Origin: Mycobacterium sp.
GTDB taxonomy: Bacteria > Actinomycetota > Actinomycetes > Mycobacteriales > Mycobacteriaceae
NCBI GenBank assembly: GCA_023264755.1
Contig: JAHFVB010000055.1
Coordinates: forward strand, 6,423-13,981
Length of the DNA: 7,559 nt
Direction of reading: 5' to 3'
Under the pieces are notes generated by a model that saw nothing but the letters and a program-made list of their open reading frames with translations, ran no database searches and was not told the origin of the DNA. Position numbers and translations under genes: made by a program. Shown in pieces: positions 1 through 5,654 of this stretch. Numbering within the stretch: the stretch's first letter is position 1; each line of letters begins with the position of its first letter.

Positions 1-1503
1 CAGGTCGAGGGTGGAGCGGCGGCCCGGGCCGTCGTCGAGCCAGGCGTGCGGCAGCCGTCCCCCGACACGTGTTGTCGGAGTGTAGAACTCGGGATCGCTC
101 GGCGGGTAGGGCGTTTGGTCGGTGACGACCGCGCCGCCGCGGTAGACCCCGCCGAGGTCGGCGCCCCAACTGCGATAGTGCGGGCCCTGCAGGGCAATGG
201 CGGCGGCCGCCCGCTTCCTGACCCGGTCGCCCAGTCGGCCCCCTCCAGCCGCCAACCGAAGCCGTTGATAGCCCAACCTCGTCATCACCCCGAGCAGTAG
301 CCGAAGCACCCACCGTGGCGCCCCCGACGGGATGCGTTCGAGCGCAGAAGGCAACGTACGCATGGGCTTTCGCGGCAATCCCAGGGCCGCCAGCACGTCG
401 AGCAGGCCGTCGAAGTTGTGTACCGAATCGTCGGTGGCGGCTTGCCCGAGCGGCAGGCGCTCCACCTCGTAGGTGTCCAGCAGGGCCGCGTCGGCGCGAC
501 CCGTCAGCACCCAGGCCAGCTTCCAGGCGAGGTTGTGCGCGTCGGCGATGCCGGTGTTCATGCCACGGCCGCCGGTGGGCGGGAAGCGGTGCGCGGCATC
601 TCCGACCAGGAAGCTGCGCCCCGATTGGTAGCGGTCGGCCACCTGAGCGGTCATCGCCCACGATTGCACCGACTTCACCGTGACCTCGACCGAATCGTCG
701 CCGATGGCGTTGACGATGTGGCGCCGGCACACCTCGGGAGGGAAGTCCTCGAGCGACTGGATCGGGGGGAAGTACGGCAGCTGGAACACCAGGTCGTCGG
801 GTGGGCGGTGAACGATGAAGGTGCCCAATCCCTTCGGGGTGTGCGTCCACAGGACTGGACCGCGGCGATTGCGGTAGAAGCGCTCCAGGTCGGCGGCGAA
901 GTGCACGCTGACCATGTGCTGGAGCACTGGGCCCGTCATCGCGATGCCCAGCTCGCGACGCACGGCGCTCCCGGCCCCGTCCGCCCCGATGACGTATCGG
1001 GGGCGGAGTTCGGCGGTCTCGTCGTCCCGCCGGACGGTCACCACGGACCGATCGCCGTCGGGGGCTTGCCCGCAGTACTGCCAGCCCGGTTCGAAGTCGA
1101 TCAAGGCGTTGGCGCGCAACCTCTCCCACAGCATGTGCTCCAGGACGTGCTGCGGGAGGTGTGCGCCTCGCGTCGGGCTGATCGACTCGATGGCGTCGAG
1201 CTGTTCGGCCGGCAACTCCAGCACGGGCACGCGGCCCAGTTCGGGTCCGGCGAGCGTGGTGCAGTAGCTGATCGTGCGGAGCTCGTACAGCGGGGCGCTG
1301 AGCCGCCGGAGCTCACGTTCCAGCCCGAGCTCCCGCCAGATCTCCAACGATCGCGTCGTGAGCACGTGCGCGGCCGGGTGGGTCTGCGGTTGGGTGCGGC
1401 GTTCGACGACGACGCTCCGGACCCCCTTGTCGGCCAACGACAGGGCCAGGGTCGCGCCGACCGGCCCCGCCCCCACAATGACGACGTCGTCGGACTGCCG
1501 CAT
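1..1503 (-). CDS. FAD-dependent aromatic monooxygenase (PheA/TfdB-like), C-terminus outside window
   Basis: The frame is open for 501 codons from ATG 1503 to the left edge with no stop, so the gene continues beyond the window. It has the three signatures of class A flavoprotein hydroxylases: the FAD dinucleotide motif GAGPVG (residues 11-16) followed by E34 in VVVERR, the DG motif VIGADGAGS (about 171-179), and the GD motif VGDAAHRFPPTGGRGMNTG (about 300-318). Members of this family use NAD(P)H and O2 to hydroxylate phenolic or related aromatic rings in the cytoplasm. The PPTGG.G.NT stretch resembles phenol and dichlorophenol hydroxylases (PheA/TfdB) more than MhpA. PheA/TfdB-type proteins are commonly about 550-600 residues with a thioredoxin-like C-terminal domain, which would lie off the edge. 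An AGGCGG ribosome-binding site at 1509-1514 supports the start. An operator-like repeat array just upstream suggests induction by a substrate. The substrate cannot be told from sequence. The family is certain; the subfamily is inferred. Confidence 0.93.
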   Translation of the reverse strand, partial: MRQSDDVVIVGAGPVGATLALSLADKGVRSVVVERRTQPQTHPAAHVLTTRSLEIWRELGLERELRRLSAPLYELRTISYCTTLAGPELGRVPVLELPAEQLDAIESISPTRGAHLPQHVLEHMLWERLRANALIDFEPGWQYCGQAPDGDRSVVTVRRDDETAELRPRYVIGADGAGSAVRRELGIAMTGPVLQHMVSVHFAADLERFYRNRRGPVLWTHTPKGLGTFIVHRPPDDLVFQLPYFPPIQSLEDFPPEVCRRHIVNAIGDDSVEVTVKSVQSWAMTAQVADRYQSGRSFLVGDAAHRFPPTGGRGMNTGIADAHNLAWKLAWVLTGRADAALLDTYEVERLPLGQAATDDSVHNFDGLLDVLAALGLPRKPMRTLPSALERIPSGAPRWVLRLLLGVMTRLGYQRLRLAAGGGRLGDRVRKRAAAAIALQGPHYRSWGADLGGVYRGGAVVTDQTPYPPSDPEFYTPTTRVGGRLPHAWLDDGPGRRSTLDL

Positions 1504-1518
1504 CTGCACCGCCTACAT

Positions 1519-1547
1519 AGGCTAGAACGAATCGTTCTTATCGTTCT
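1519..1547 (-). promoter_or_regulatory. Operator-like array over the monooxygenase promoter
   Basis: The heptamer TCGTTCT occurs three times in 24 bp. One copy is inverted (AGAACGA, 1524-1530) and forms a perfect palindrome around A1531 with TCGTTCT at 1532-1538. A further direct copy lies at 1541-1547. On the minus strand a TAGCCT hexamer (1519-1524) fits a -10 box about 16 bases before the ATG, so the repeats would cover the -35 to -10 region. This geometry suits a repressor, typically of the TetR type. That is inference, since no regulator gene lies next to it. A second small inverted repeat (GCCTA-CA-TAGGC, 1511-1522) overlaps the -10 and the leader. Confidence 0.55.
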
Positions 1548-1634
1548 ACCACACGCGGCCGACGAACGGTGCGGACCGAATTCGACCCGCACGTCCAGGT
1601 CTGCTCCACCAGAGCAGCGGCGGACGGGTTTCGA

Positions 1635-2636
1635 CTACGAGCTCGCGGTGGGCCCGGCGTCATCCCGCAGCGGGCGCCCCCGACTCTGATACAGCGCGGC
1701 ATCGGCGCGGGCGTAGAGCTCCGCGATGCTGGCCGGGGGCGGACTCTGCGTCGCCGTACCGAGGCTGACGTGAGGCGTATGCGCCCGAATGCTCCTGATG
1801 AACTCCGCGACGACCTCGGGTTGCTCACCGGCAATGCAGGCGGCGAACTCGTCGCCGCCCAGTCGGGCCAGGACGGTGGTTCGGGGCGCGGCTTGTCGCC
1901 AGAGGTGTGCGTATTCGGCGATGCGCCGGTCCCCGGCCAGATGCCCGTAGGTGTCGTTGAGCCGTTTGAGGCCGTCGATGTCGAGGGCAACCACCGTCAC
2001 GAATCCGGAAGCCGTCCGGAAACGCGTCAACAGATCGCTGGTGCCGATCTCCCAACCGGCACGGTTGAGCAGCCCCGTCAGCGGGTCGGTGCAGGCGGCG
2101 GTGAACATCGCACGCATGAGCAGGCCGAACGACTCGGCGGCTCCGGTGATCGCCACGGCGATGATGAGCCCGGTGATGACCCCGACGTGCCGCGCCGGGG
2201 CCAGCACCACGGCGATCACGCACGCACCGGTGAGCACGCCGATCAAGAGCACCGCTTGGCGCGGCGGGTGGAAGGCCCGAAGGTACATCGCCAAGAACAT
2301 CGGGCCGATGAGACACGCGTACTCGGCCGCCATGGAGGCGTGAAAGGCCATCACGATGGGCGTGGCCGCAATCGCCGCGCCGGTTGCCCATACCAGCCGA
2401 CCGGGCCAGCGGGCCAGACCTACCAGGGCCGAGGCCCCGAAGACCACCGCGATGATGCCCCCGACGGGATTGCCGTACTGAAGGTCGGTGCGCACCGGAA
2501 ACAAGGTGAAGAAGACGCCGTACGCATACAGGAATGTCGTGGCACTCAAATAGATTCGCAACAGCCGCACGCGCTGCTTGCCCAAGACATGCCCATCCGA
2601 GTCGGCCAGCGAGCTGAGGCGGTACATCAGGTTCAC
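1635..2636 (-). CDS. Membrane-anchored diguanylate cyclase (GGDEF domain)
   Basis: This 333-residue protein has about six hydrophobic segments in its N-terminal half (roughly 28-46, 57-75, 82-100, 105-120, 127-145 and 150-173), then a GGDEF domain. The domain opens with TDPLTGLLNR (183-192), has the metal- and substrate-binding DIDGLKRLND (219-228), then YGHLAGD and an intact GGDEF (260-264). It should condense two GTP into the second messenger cyclic di-GMP on the cytoplasmic face of the membrane. The positions that would hold the RxxD inhibitory site, five residues before GGDEF, are P and T, so classical product inhibition is probably absent. There is no EAL domain. The N-terminus resembles no sensor domain I can name. 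The start is GTG 2636; ATG 2627 is the alternative. An in-frame stop at 2685-2687 precedes the gene, with no other usual start codon between it and the GTG. Confidence 0.92.
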   Translation of the reverse strand: MNLMYRLSSLADSDGHVLGKQRVRLLRIYLSATTFLYAYGVFFTLFPVRTDLQYGNPVGGIIAVVFGASALVGLARWPGRLVWATGAAIAATPIVMAFHASMAAEYACLIGPMFLAMYLRAFHPPRQAVLLIGVLTGACVIAVVLAPARHVGVITGLIIAVAITGAAESFGLLMRAMFTAACTDPLTGLLNRAGWEIGTSDLLTRFRTASGFVTVVALDIDGLKRLNDTYGHLAGDRRIAEYAHLWRQAAPRTTVLARLGGDEFAACIAGEQPEVVAEFIRSIRAHTPHVSLGTATQSPPPASIAELYARADAALYQSRGRPLRDDAGPTASS

Positions 2637-2681
2637 CCGTTCTGCGGCTGACGCGTTGGCACGGCCACGAGGTCGACGCCA

Positions 2682-2687
2682 GTATTA
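2682..2687 (-). promoter_or_regulatory. Possible -10 box for the diguanylate cyclase gene
   Basis: On the minus strand TAATAC lies 46 bases before the GTG start, in a divergent gap of 214 bp. It is a good mycobacterial -10 match, but no TTGACA-like -35 is seen at the usual distance. A GGGAAG sequence there could hint at an ECF-type sigma factor. Weak evidence only. Confidence 0.22.
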
Positions 2688-2850
2688 CGTGTTCACCCCA
2701 CTGGCTTCCCCATTGTCGGTCACGCGAAGTGGTGCGCGACTCATTTCCGCTGGCTTTGCCGGGTTCACTCCGAGCCCATCCCCGAACGAGGTACGACCCG
2801 CCCCGGCGCGGCGCATCACACCGCATGCTCCGATGTGAAAATCTGCACTG

Positions 2851-3396
2851 ATGGTCGAGGTGACGATCGCCGAACCCGGCGAACTCGGCGCAGCCCAACT
2901 GGCTGCCGCAGAAGCGTTGGTGCGATCGGCATTTGGCGCGAACTTCCGCGCACACGATTGGCTGCACGCCGTCGACGGCGTGCACGTCGTACTCACCGAC
3001 GCTGCGGCCCTGGTGGCGTTCGCCGCCGTCGTGCCCAGAACCCTGCATCACAACGGCCGTGCGCTGGACACCGGCTACGTCGAGGGGGTTGCGGTCCGGG
3101 CCGACCAGCAAGGCCGCGGGCTGGGCAGTGCCGTAATGGATCAGGCCGAGGCCGTCATCCGGGCCAGACACCAGTTCGGTGCCCTCAACGCCGTCGAGAG
3201 CGCCGCGGAGTTCTACGCCGGACGCGGCTGGCAGCTCTGGACCGGGCACACCCAGGCCGTCAACCCGTCCGGCGGAACCGTCGACACCTACGACGACGCC
3301 GACCGGATCTACCTGCTGAATCCCGCCCAGCAGCACCAGACCCTGGACACCGGCCTGCCCTTGAGCTGCGACTGGAGAATCGGCGACCTCTGGTAG
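2851..3396 (+). CDS. aac(2')-I: Aminoglycoside 2'-N-acetyltransferase, AAC(2')-I family
   Basis: The 181-residue length equals that of M. tuberculosis AAC(2')-Ic. Shared landmarks are FGANFRAHDW (28-37), the acetyl-CoA-binding core GYVEGVAVRADQQGRGLGSA (75-94), FYAGRGW near 130, and the family's C-terminus CDWRIGDLW. It is a cytoplasmic GNAT enzyme that acetylates the 2'-amino group of aminoglycosides such as gentamicin, tobramycin and dibekacin. In mycobacteria these genes are chromosomal and intrinsic, often without clinical-level resistance. E78, D36 and the terminal W181 match substrate-site residues known from AAC(2')-Ic (E82, D40, W181), but the residue matching D35 is N31. The start is fixed by an in-frame TGA at 2836-2838, just 12 bases upstream. 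I see no ribosome-binding site. Base composition matches the neighbours and there is no mobile-element context. The I-subtype letter cannot be assigned from sequence alone. Confidence 0.93.
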   Translation: MVEVTIAEPGELGAAQLAAAEALVRSAFGANFRAHDWLHAVDGVHVVLTDAAALVAFAAVVPRTLHHNGRALDTGYVEGVAVRADQQGRGLGSAVMDQAEAVIRARHQFGALNAVESAAEFYAGRGWQLWTGHTQAVNPSGGTVDTYDDADRIYLLNPAQQHQTLDTGLPLSCDWRIGDLW

Positions 3397-3449
3397 CCGC
3401 CGACGGCGCAGCACGGGCAGGCCTGCATTCGAACCGAGGGGTGTGCCCC

Positions 3450-3539
3450 GTGCCCACCCTCGTCGTCTCGGAGCTGCACCTGGTGGTGTGCGGTGTGCCG
3501 TACGCCGTCACCGGTGCGCGGTACTGGGCTGCGATGTGA
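3450..3539 (+). CDS. Candidate 29-residue small protein
   Basis: A short ORF with a GTG start lies 53 bp after the aac(2') stop. A GAGGGG ribosome-binding site (3436-3441) sits 8 bases before the GTG. The third codon positions are almost all G or C, as in real genes of this genome, and codons are common ones. The peptide starts MPTLVVSELHLVVCGVPYAV and ends ARYWAAM, with a moderately hydrophobic core and one cysteine. I recognise no homologue. It could be translated, could be the leftover end of a lost gene, or could be chance. Its stop overlaps the tRNA-like sequence on the other strand. Confidence 0.22.
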   Translation: MPTLVVSELHLVVCGVPYAVTGARYWAAM

Positions 3540-3625
3540 CGGAGGGAGTCGAACCCTCGGCACTGCCCTTGGTGCACCAGCAGAGACCGGGTTTGACCCC
3601 CCGGTCGGGGCTCGTGCACGCCTCC
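3537..3625 (-). other. tRNA-like sequence (Ser/Sec-type), probably degenerate
   Basis: On the minus strand 89 bases begin GGAGGCGTG and end CCTCCGTCA, as in serine or selenocysteine tRNAs (acceptor GGAGG/CCTCC, then discriminator G). There is an excellent T-arm, GAGGG-TTCGACT-CCCTC (3542-3558). A central hairpin has a loop containing TCAAA, as in a UCA anticodon loop, and a following hairpin could be a variable arm. However, the T-arm and the acceptor strand overlap, the D-arm is too short, and the base before TCA is G rather than U33. It therefore cannot fold into a normal tRNA. It may be a decayed tRNA or a chance likeness. Confidence 0.25.
3585..3606. terminator. Hairpin between convergent genes, possible terminator
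   Basis: GACCGGG and CCCGGTC form a 7-bp GC-rich stem with an 8-base loop, flanked by two GTGCAC palindromes (3572-3577 and 3614-3619) that could extend it. It lies between the aac(2') stop (3396) and the DIP1984-family stop (3654). There is no T-tract, which is common for mycobacterial terminators. It also forms the middle hairpin of the tRNA-like sequence, so its role is uncertain. Confidence 0.25.
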
Positions 3626-3653
3626 GAGCCGACTACCTGCTACCCCTCGGTGC

Positions 3654-4124
3654 TCAATCGAGCAGCTCGACCTCCCAGTTGGAGCGCTGGATCCGCACGT
3701 CCAACTCGCGATACTCGCGGGCGACCTGATCGGCCTGCGCCCGCAACTCCGCCACCGGCAAGGCCGACAGCATCTTCAACTCCGAGCGCAGCTGCCGGGT
3801 ATAGCCGGGCTGGTTCTTCCCCGCGGCCGCGTCGGCAGCGGTCGTCAGCACGTTGTGCCGCAGCCGCAGTGCGTCACGGCGCGCCAACGCATCGGTCAGC
3901 GTGCCATCCGCACCGACCTTGGTGACGGCGTTGGTGCGGTTGACGCGCCGGATGAGCGCTTCGTATTCGCCCAGCGTGCCATCGACTTCGGCAAGCAAGG
4001 CCGCCGCATCCTCGGCAGGCTCTTCGCCCTCCTGGTAGCGCGCGTTGGCCGCGATGCGGGTCCGCAACTGTTCGATGCGCCGCACCGCATTCGCCCGCAG
4101 CGACAACGCCTCCGCCAACTTCAC
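3654..4124 (-). CDS. DIP1984 family protein (function unknown)
   Basis: This 156-residue protein closely follows the DIP1984 family pattern: it begins VKLAEALSLRANA, then QEGEEPAEDAAALLAE, IRRVNRTNAVTKV, GTLTDALARRDALR, and ends YRELDVRIQRSNWEVELLD. Nearly the whole chain looks helical, with heptad-like charged and leucine-rich stretches, so a helical bundle or coiled coil is likely. There is no signal peptide or membrane segment. The reading frame extends 31 codons further upstream to 4217, but the family begins at (M/V)KLAEAL, and GTG 4124 has a good ribosome-binding site, so I chose that start. The family is named after a Corynebacterium diphtheriae protein and is sometimes labelled septicolysin. 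I know of no established biochemical activity. It is transcribed alone, divergent from the SDR-MerR operon. Confidence 0.9.
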   Translation of the reverse strand: MKLAEALSLRANAVRRIEQLRTRIAANARYQEGEEPAEDAAALLAEVDGTLGEYEALIRRVNRTNAVTKVGADGTLTDALARRDALRLRHNVLTTAADAAAGKNQPGYTRQLRSELKMLSALPVAELRAQADQVAREYRELDVRIQRSNWEVELLD

Positions 4125-4132
4125 GAGCTCAT

Positions 4133-4139
4133 CCCTCTC
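4133..4139 (-). promoter_or_regulatory. Ribosome-binding site that sets the DIP1984-family start
   Basis: On the minus strand GAGAGGG lies 8 bases before GTG 4124. The longer upstream alternative (ATG 4217) would place this site inside the coding region and would add 31 residues absent from the family. Confidence 0.6.
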
Positions 4140-4188
4140 ACTGATCGCCGGGCCGATGCCCGGGGGCCGGTCCACCCGGCGGTCACCC

Positions 4189-4217
4189 AGTGTGGACCCG
4201 ATCCAGCTGGCTGGCAA
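4189..4217 (-). promoter_or_regulatory. Probable promoter of the DIP1984-family gene
   Basis: On the minus strand TTGCCA (4212-4217) and CACACT (4189-4194) are separated by 17 bases, a good primary-sigma match. It lies about 65 bp before GTG 4124. The longer start at 4217 would lie within this -35 box, which again favours the GTG. Confidence 0.4.
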
Positions 4218-4247
4218 CGCATTTACCGCGTGCGGGGCACGTCGGGC

Positions 4248-4278
4248 TTGCGTTCGAGCGCGCTCGAACTCCTAACGT
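4248..4278 (+). promoter_or_regulatory. MerR-type promoter with 18-bp palindrome, probably leaderless
   Basis: TTGCGT (4248-4253) and TAACGT (4273-4278) are separated by 19 bp, longer than the usual 17. Such long spacers typify promoters that MerR-family proteins activate by twisting the DNA. The perfect 18-bp palindrome GTTCGAGCGCGCTCGAAC (4252-4269) occupies most of the spacer. The expected transcription start, about 7 bases after the -10, falls at 4285-4286, on the SDR start codon, and no ribosome-binding site precedes that ATG. Leaderless messages of this kind are common in mycobacteria. The likely binder is the MerR protein encoded by the second gene of this operon. Confidence 0.65.
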
Positions 4279-4285
4279 CTCGACC

Positions 4286-5158
4286 ATGACCACACCGACG
4301 ACACCACCCACTTGGATCATCACCGGCGCCTCGAAGGGGTTCGGCCGCGCGCTGGCCGTGGCCGCGCTCGACGACGGAGCTCGCGTCGTGGCCGCTGTCC
4401 GCGATCCCGACAGCGTCGCGGACCTGACCGCCACGTACGGCGACCGCCTCTCGAGTCACTCGTTCGGTGCTCGCAACGGCTCCGAGGCCGAGTGTCTGGT
4501 CCGGGCGGCGGTCGAGCGTCACGGACGGCTGGACGTCGTGGTGAACAACGCGGGGCGCGCCATCGTCGGGGCCGCCGAGGAGGTCACCGATGCACAGCTG
4601 CGCGAGCTGATGGACCTGCACCTGTTCGGTCCCGCCGCCCTCGTGCGCGCGGCGTTGCCCGTCATGCGGGCTCGAGGTGGGGGGACGATCGTGCAGATGA
4701 GCAGCCAAGGCGGCCGCATGTCGTTCCCGGGGGTGTCCACCTACTCGGCGTCGAAGTTCGCGTTGGAGGGCTGGTCAGAGGCCTTGGCTGGTGAGGTCGC
4801 CCCATTCGGGATCCGCGTCATGCTGGTCGAGCCAAGCCGGTTCCGGACCGCGTTCAACGCCGCCGACGTGCTGGACTTCACCGCCGCCTCCCCGACCTAC
4901 GAACAGCTGCTGGCCAGCGTGCGGGCCGACATGGCCGGCGCCGACGGCAGGCAGGAAGGCGATCCCGCCAAGGCTGCCGAGCTCATCGTGTCCCTGGTGC
5001 ATTCCGAGGACGTGCCGCTTCGGCTGCCGCTGGGCGCAGAGGCGGTGCGACGCCTCACCGCGACCTACCAACGTGGGCTCGACGAAGTGGCTCGGTGGGC
5101 CGAGGTGGCCCGAAGCACCGACTTCGCCGACGCCGCTGCCTCCGTACGCCCGATCTAG
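4286..5158 (+). CDS. SDR family NAD(P)-dependent oxidoreductase
   Basis: This 290-residue classical short-chain dehydrogenase has the cofactor motif TGASKGFG (13-20), NNAG (87-90), catalytic S140 in MSSQGG, and Y153/K157 in YSASK. An R39-D40 pair at the end of the second strand suggests NADP(H) preference, which is an inference. The fold acts on alcohols, ketones or aldehydes in the cytoplasm; the substrate is unknown. The fourth member of the usual Asn-Ser-Tyr-Lys tetrad appears replaced: the NxxG position reads H112-L-F-G. The chain continues with VEPSRFRTAF and a C-terminal helical region typical of this subgroup. The frame is open upstream to 4190, but the palindrome and promoter occupy that stretch, so ATG 4286 is preferred. 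It is followed after 8 bp by a MerR regulator. Confidence 0.92.
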   Translation: MTTPTTPPTWIITGASKGFGRALAVAALDDGARVVAAVRDPDSVADLTATYGDRLSSHSFGARNGSEAECLVRAAVERHGRLDVVVNNAGRAIVGAAEEVTDAQLRELMDLHLFGPAALVRAALPVMRARGGGTIVQMSSQGGRMSFPGVSTYSASKFALEGWSEALAGEVAPFGIRVMLVEPSRFRTAFNAADVLDFTAASPTYEQLLASVRADMAGADGRQEGDPAKAAELIVSLVHSEDVPLRLPLGAEAVRRLTATYQRGLDEVARWAEVARSTDFADAAASVRPI

Positions 5159-5166
5159 GATCGGGT

Positions 5167-5640
5167 ATGTCCACCGACGAGCTGATGAGCAAGGCGCTTG
5201 CGGCACTTCCGGAGTTCGACGGCCCGATGTCGATCGAGGTGATCCACCGCCTCGCCGACACCGGTGAAGTCAGTGAGCCGATGACCATCGCCGAGGTCGC
5301 CGGCCTGCTCGACGTCTCCGCGCACACGCTGCGCTACTACGAGCGCGTCGGGCTCGTCGAGGTCGACCGCGATGGCAGCGGCCACCGCAGCTACTCCCCC
5401 GAAGCGGTGCGCCGACTGGTGTTCCTCACCCGAATGCGACTGTCCGGCATGGCCATCCGCGATCTGCAGCATTACATCTCACTGGTCGACAGCGGCGCTC
5501 AGACCGTACCCGAACGGCTCGACATGCTGCTCGAGCATCGCGACACCATCCGCCGGCAGCTCCGCGAGCTCACGCTCTCGCTGGCCGCCACCGAGTACAA
5601 GATCGCCACTTACGGCGGCACCACTGGCGACGCGTGCTGA
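5167..5640 (+). CDS. MerR family transcriptional regulator
   Basis: This 157-residue protein carries a MerR winged helix-turn-helix: MTIAEVAGLLDVSAHTLRYY (39-58) followed by ERVGLVEVDRDGSGHRSYS. A long helix after it (about 105-150) should form the antiparallel dimer coiled coil. The metal-sensing cysteines of MerR, CueR or ZntR are absent; the only cysteine is the last residue. It therefore more likely senses an organic compound or stress, like the MerR proteins paired with dehydrogenases. There is a 38-residue extension before the DNA-binding domain, where most family members start. ATG 5281 (residue 39) would give a more typical protein, but ATG 5167 has an AGGATCGGG ribosome-binding site overlapping the SDR stop. 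It is co-transcribed with the SDR and probably controls the palindromic promoter ahead of it. Confidence 0.92.
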   Translation: MSTDELMSKALAALPEFDGPMSIEVIHRLADTGEVSEPMTIAEVAGLLDVSAHTLRYYERVGLVEVDRDGSGHRSYSPEAVRRLVFLTRMRLSGMAIRDLQHYISLVDSGAQTVPERLDMLLEHRDTIRRQLRELTLSLAATEYKIATYGGTTGDAC

Positions 5641-5654
5641 CGAGCCCCGCCCGC

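Noticed and set aside
418..1689. 423-codon open frame on the plus strand
   Set aside because: It is antisense to the monooxygenase, whose frame has clear FAD motifs. The plus-strand translation is Arg/Gly/His-rich with no domain, as expected from a GC-rich shadow.
2851..3396. aac(2') as a recently acquired resistance cassette
   Set aside because: No integron attachment site, insertion sequence or compositional shift is seen. AAC(2')-I genes are native to mycobacterial chromosomes.
1825..3414. 529-codon open frame on the minus strand
   Set aside because: It runs through the GGDEF gene in a wrong frame, the divergent promoter gap and antisense through aac(2'). The low-complexity Arg/Gly-rich translation has no family features.
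3417..3426. GCAGGCCTGC palindrome after the aac(2') stop as a terminator
   Set aside because: It has no loop, so only about three pairs could form in RNA. Such 10-bp palindromes are common in GC-rich DNA.
3537..3625. A functional tRNA gene
   Set aside because: With the T-arm fixed, the following acceptor strand (CGTCACA) has no partner 70-90 bases upstream, and the D-arm cannot form. It is kept only as a tRNA-like observation.
5167..5640. Mercury or heavy-metal resistance regulator
   Set aside because: The metal-binding cysteines are absent and no metal transporter or reductase lies nearby.
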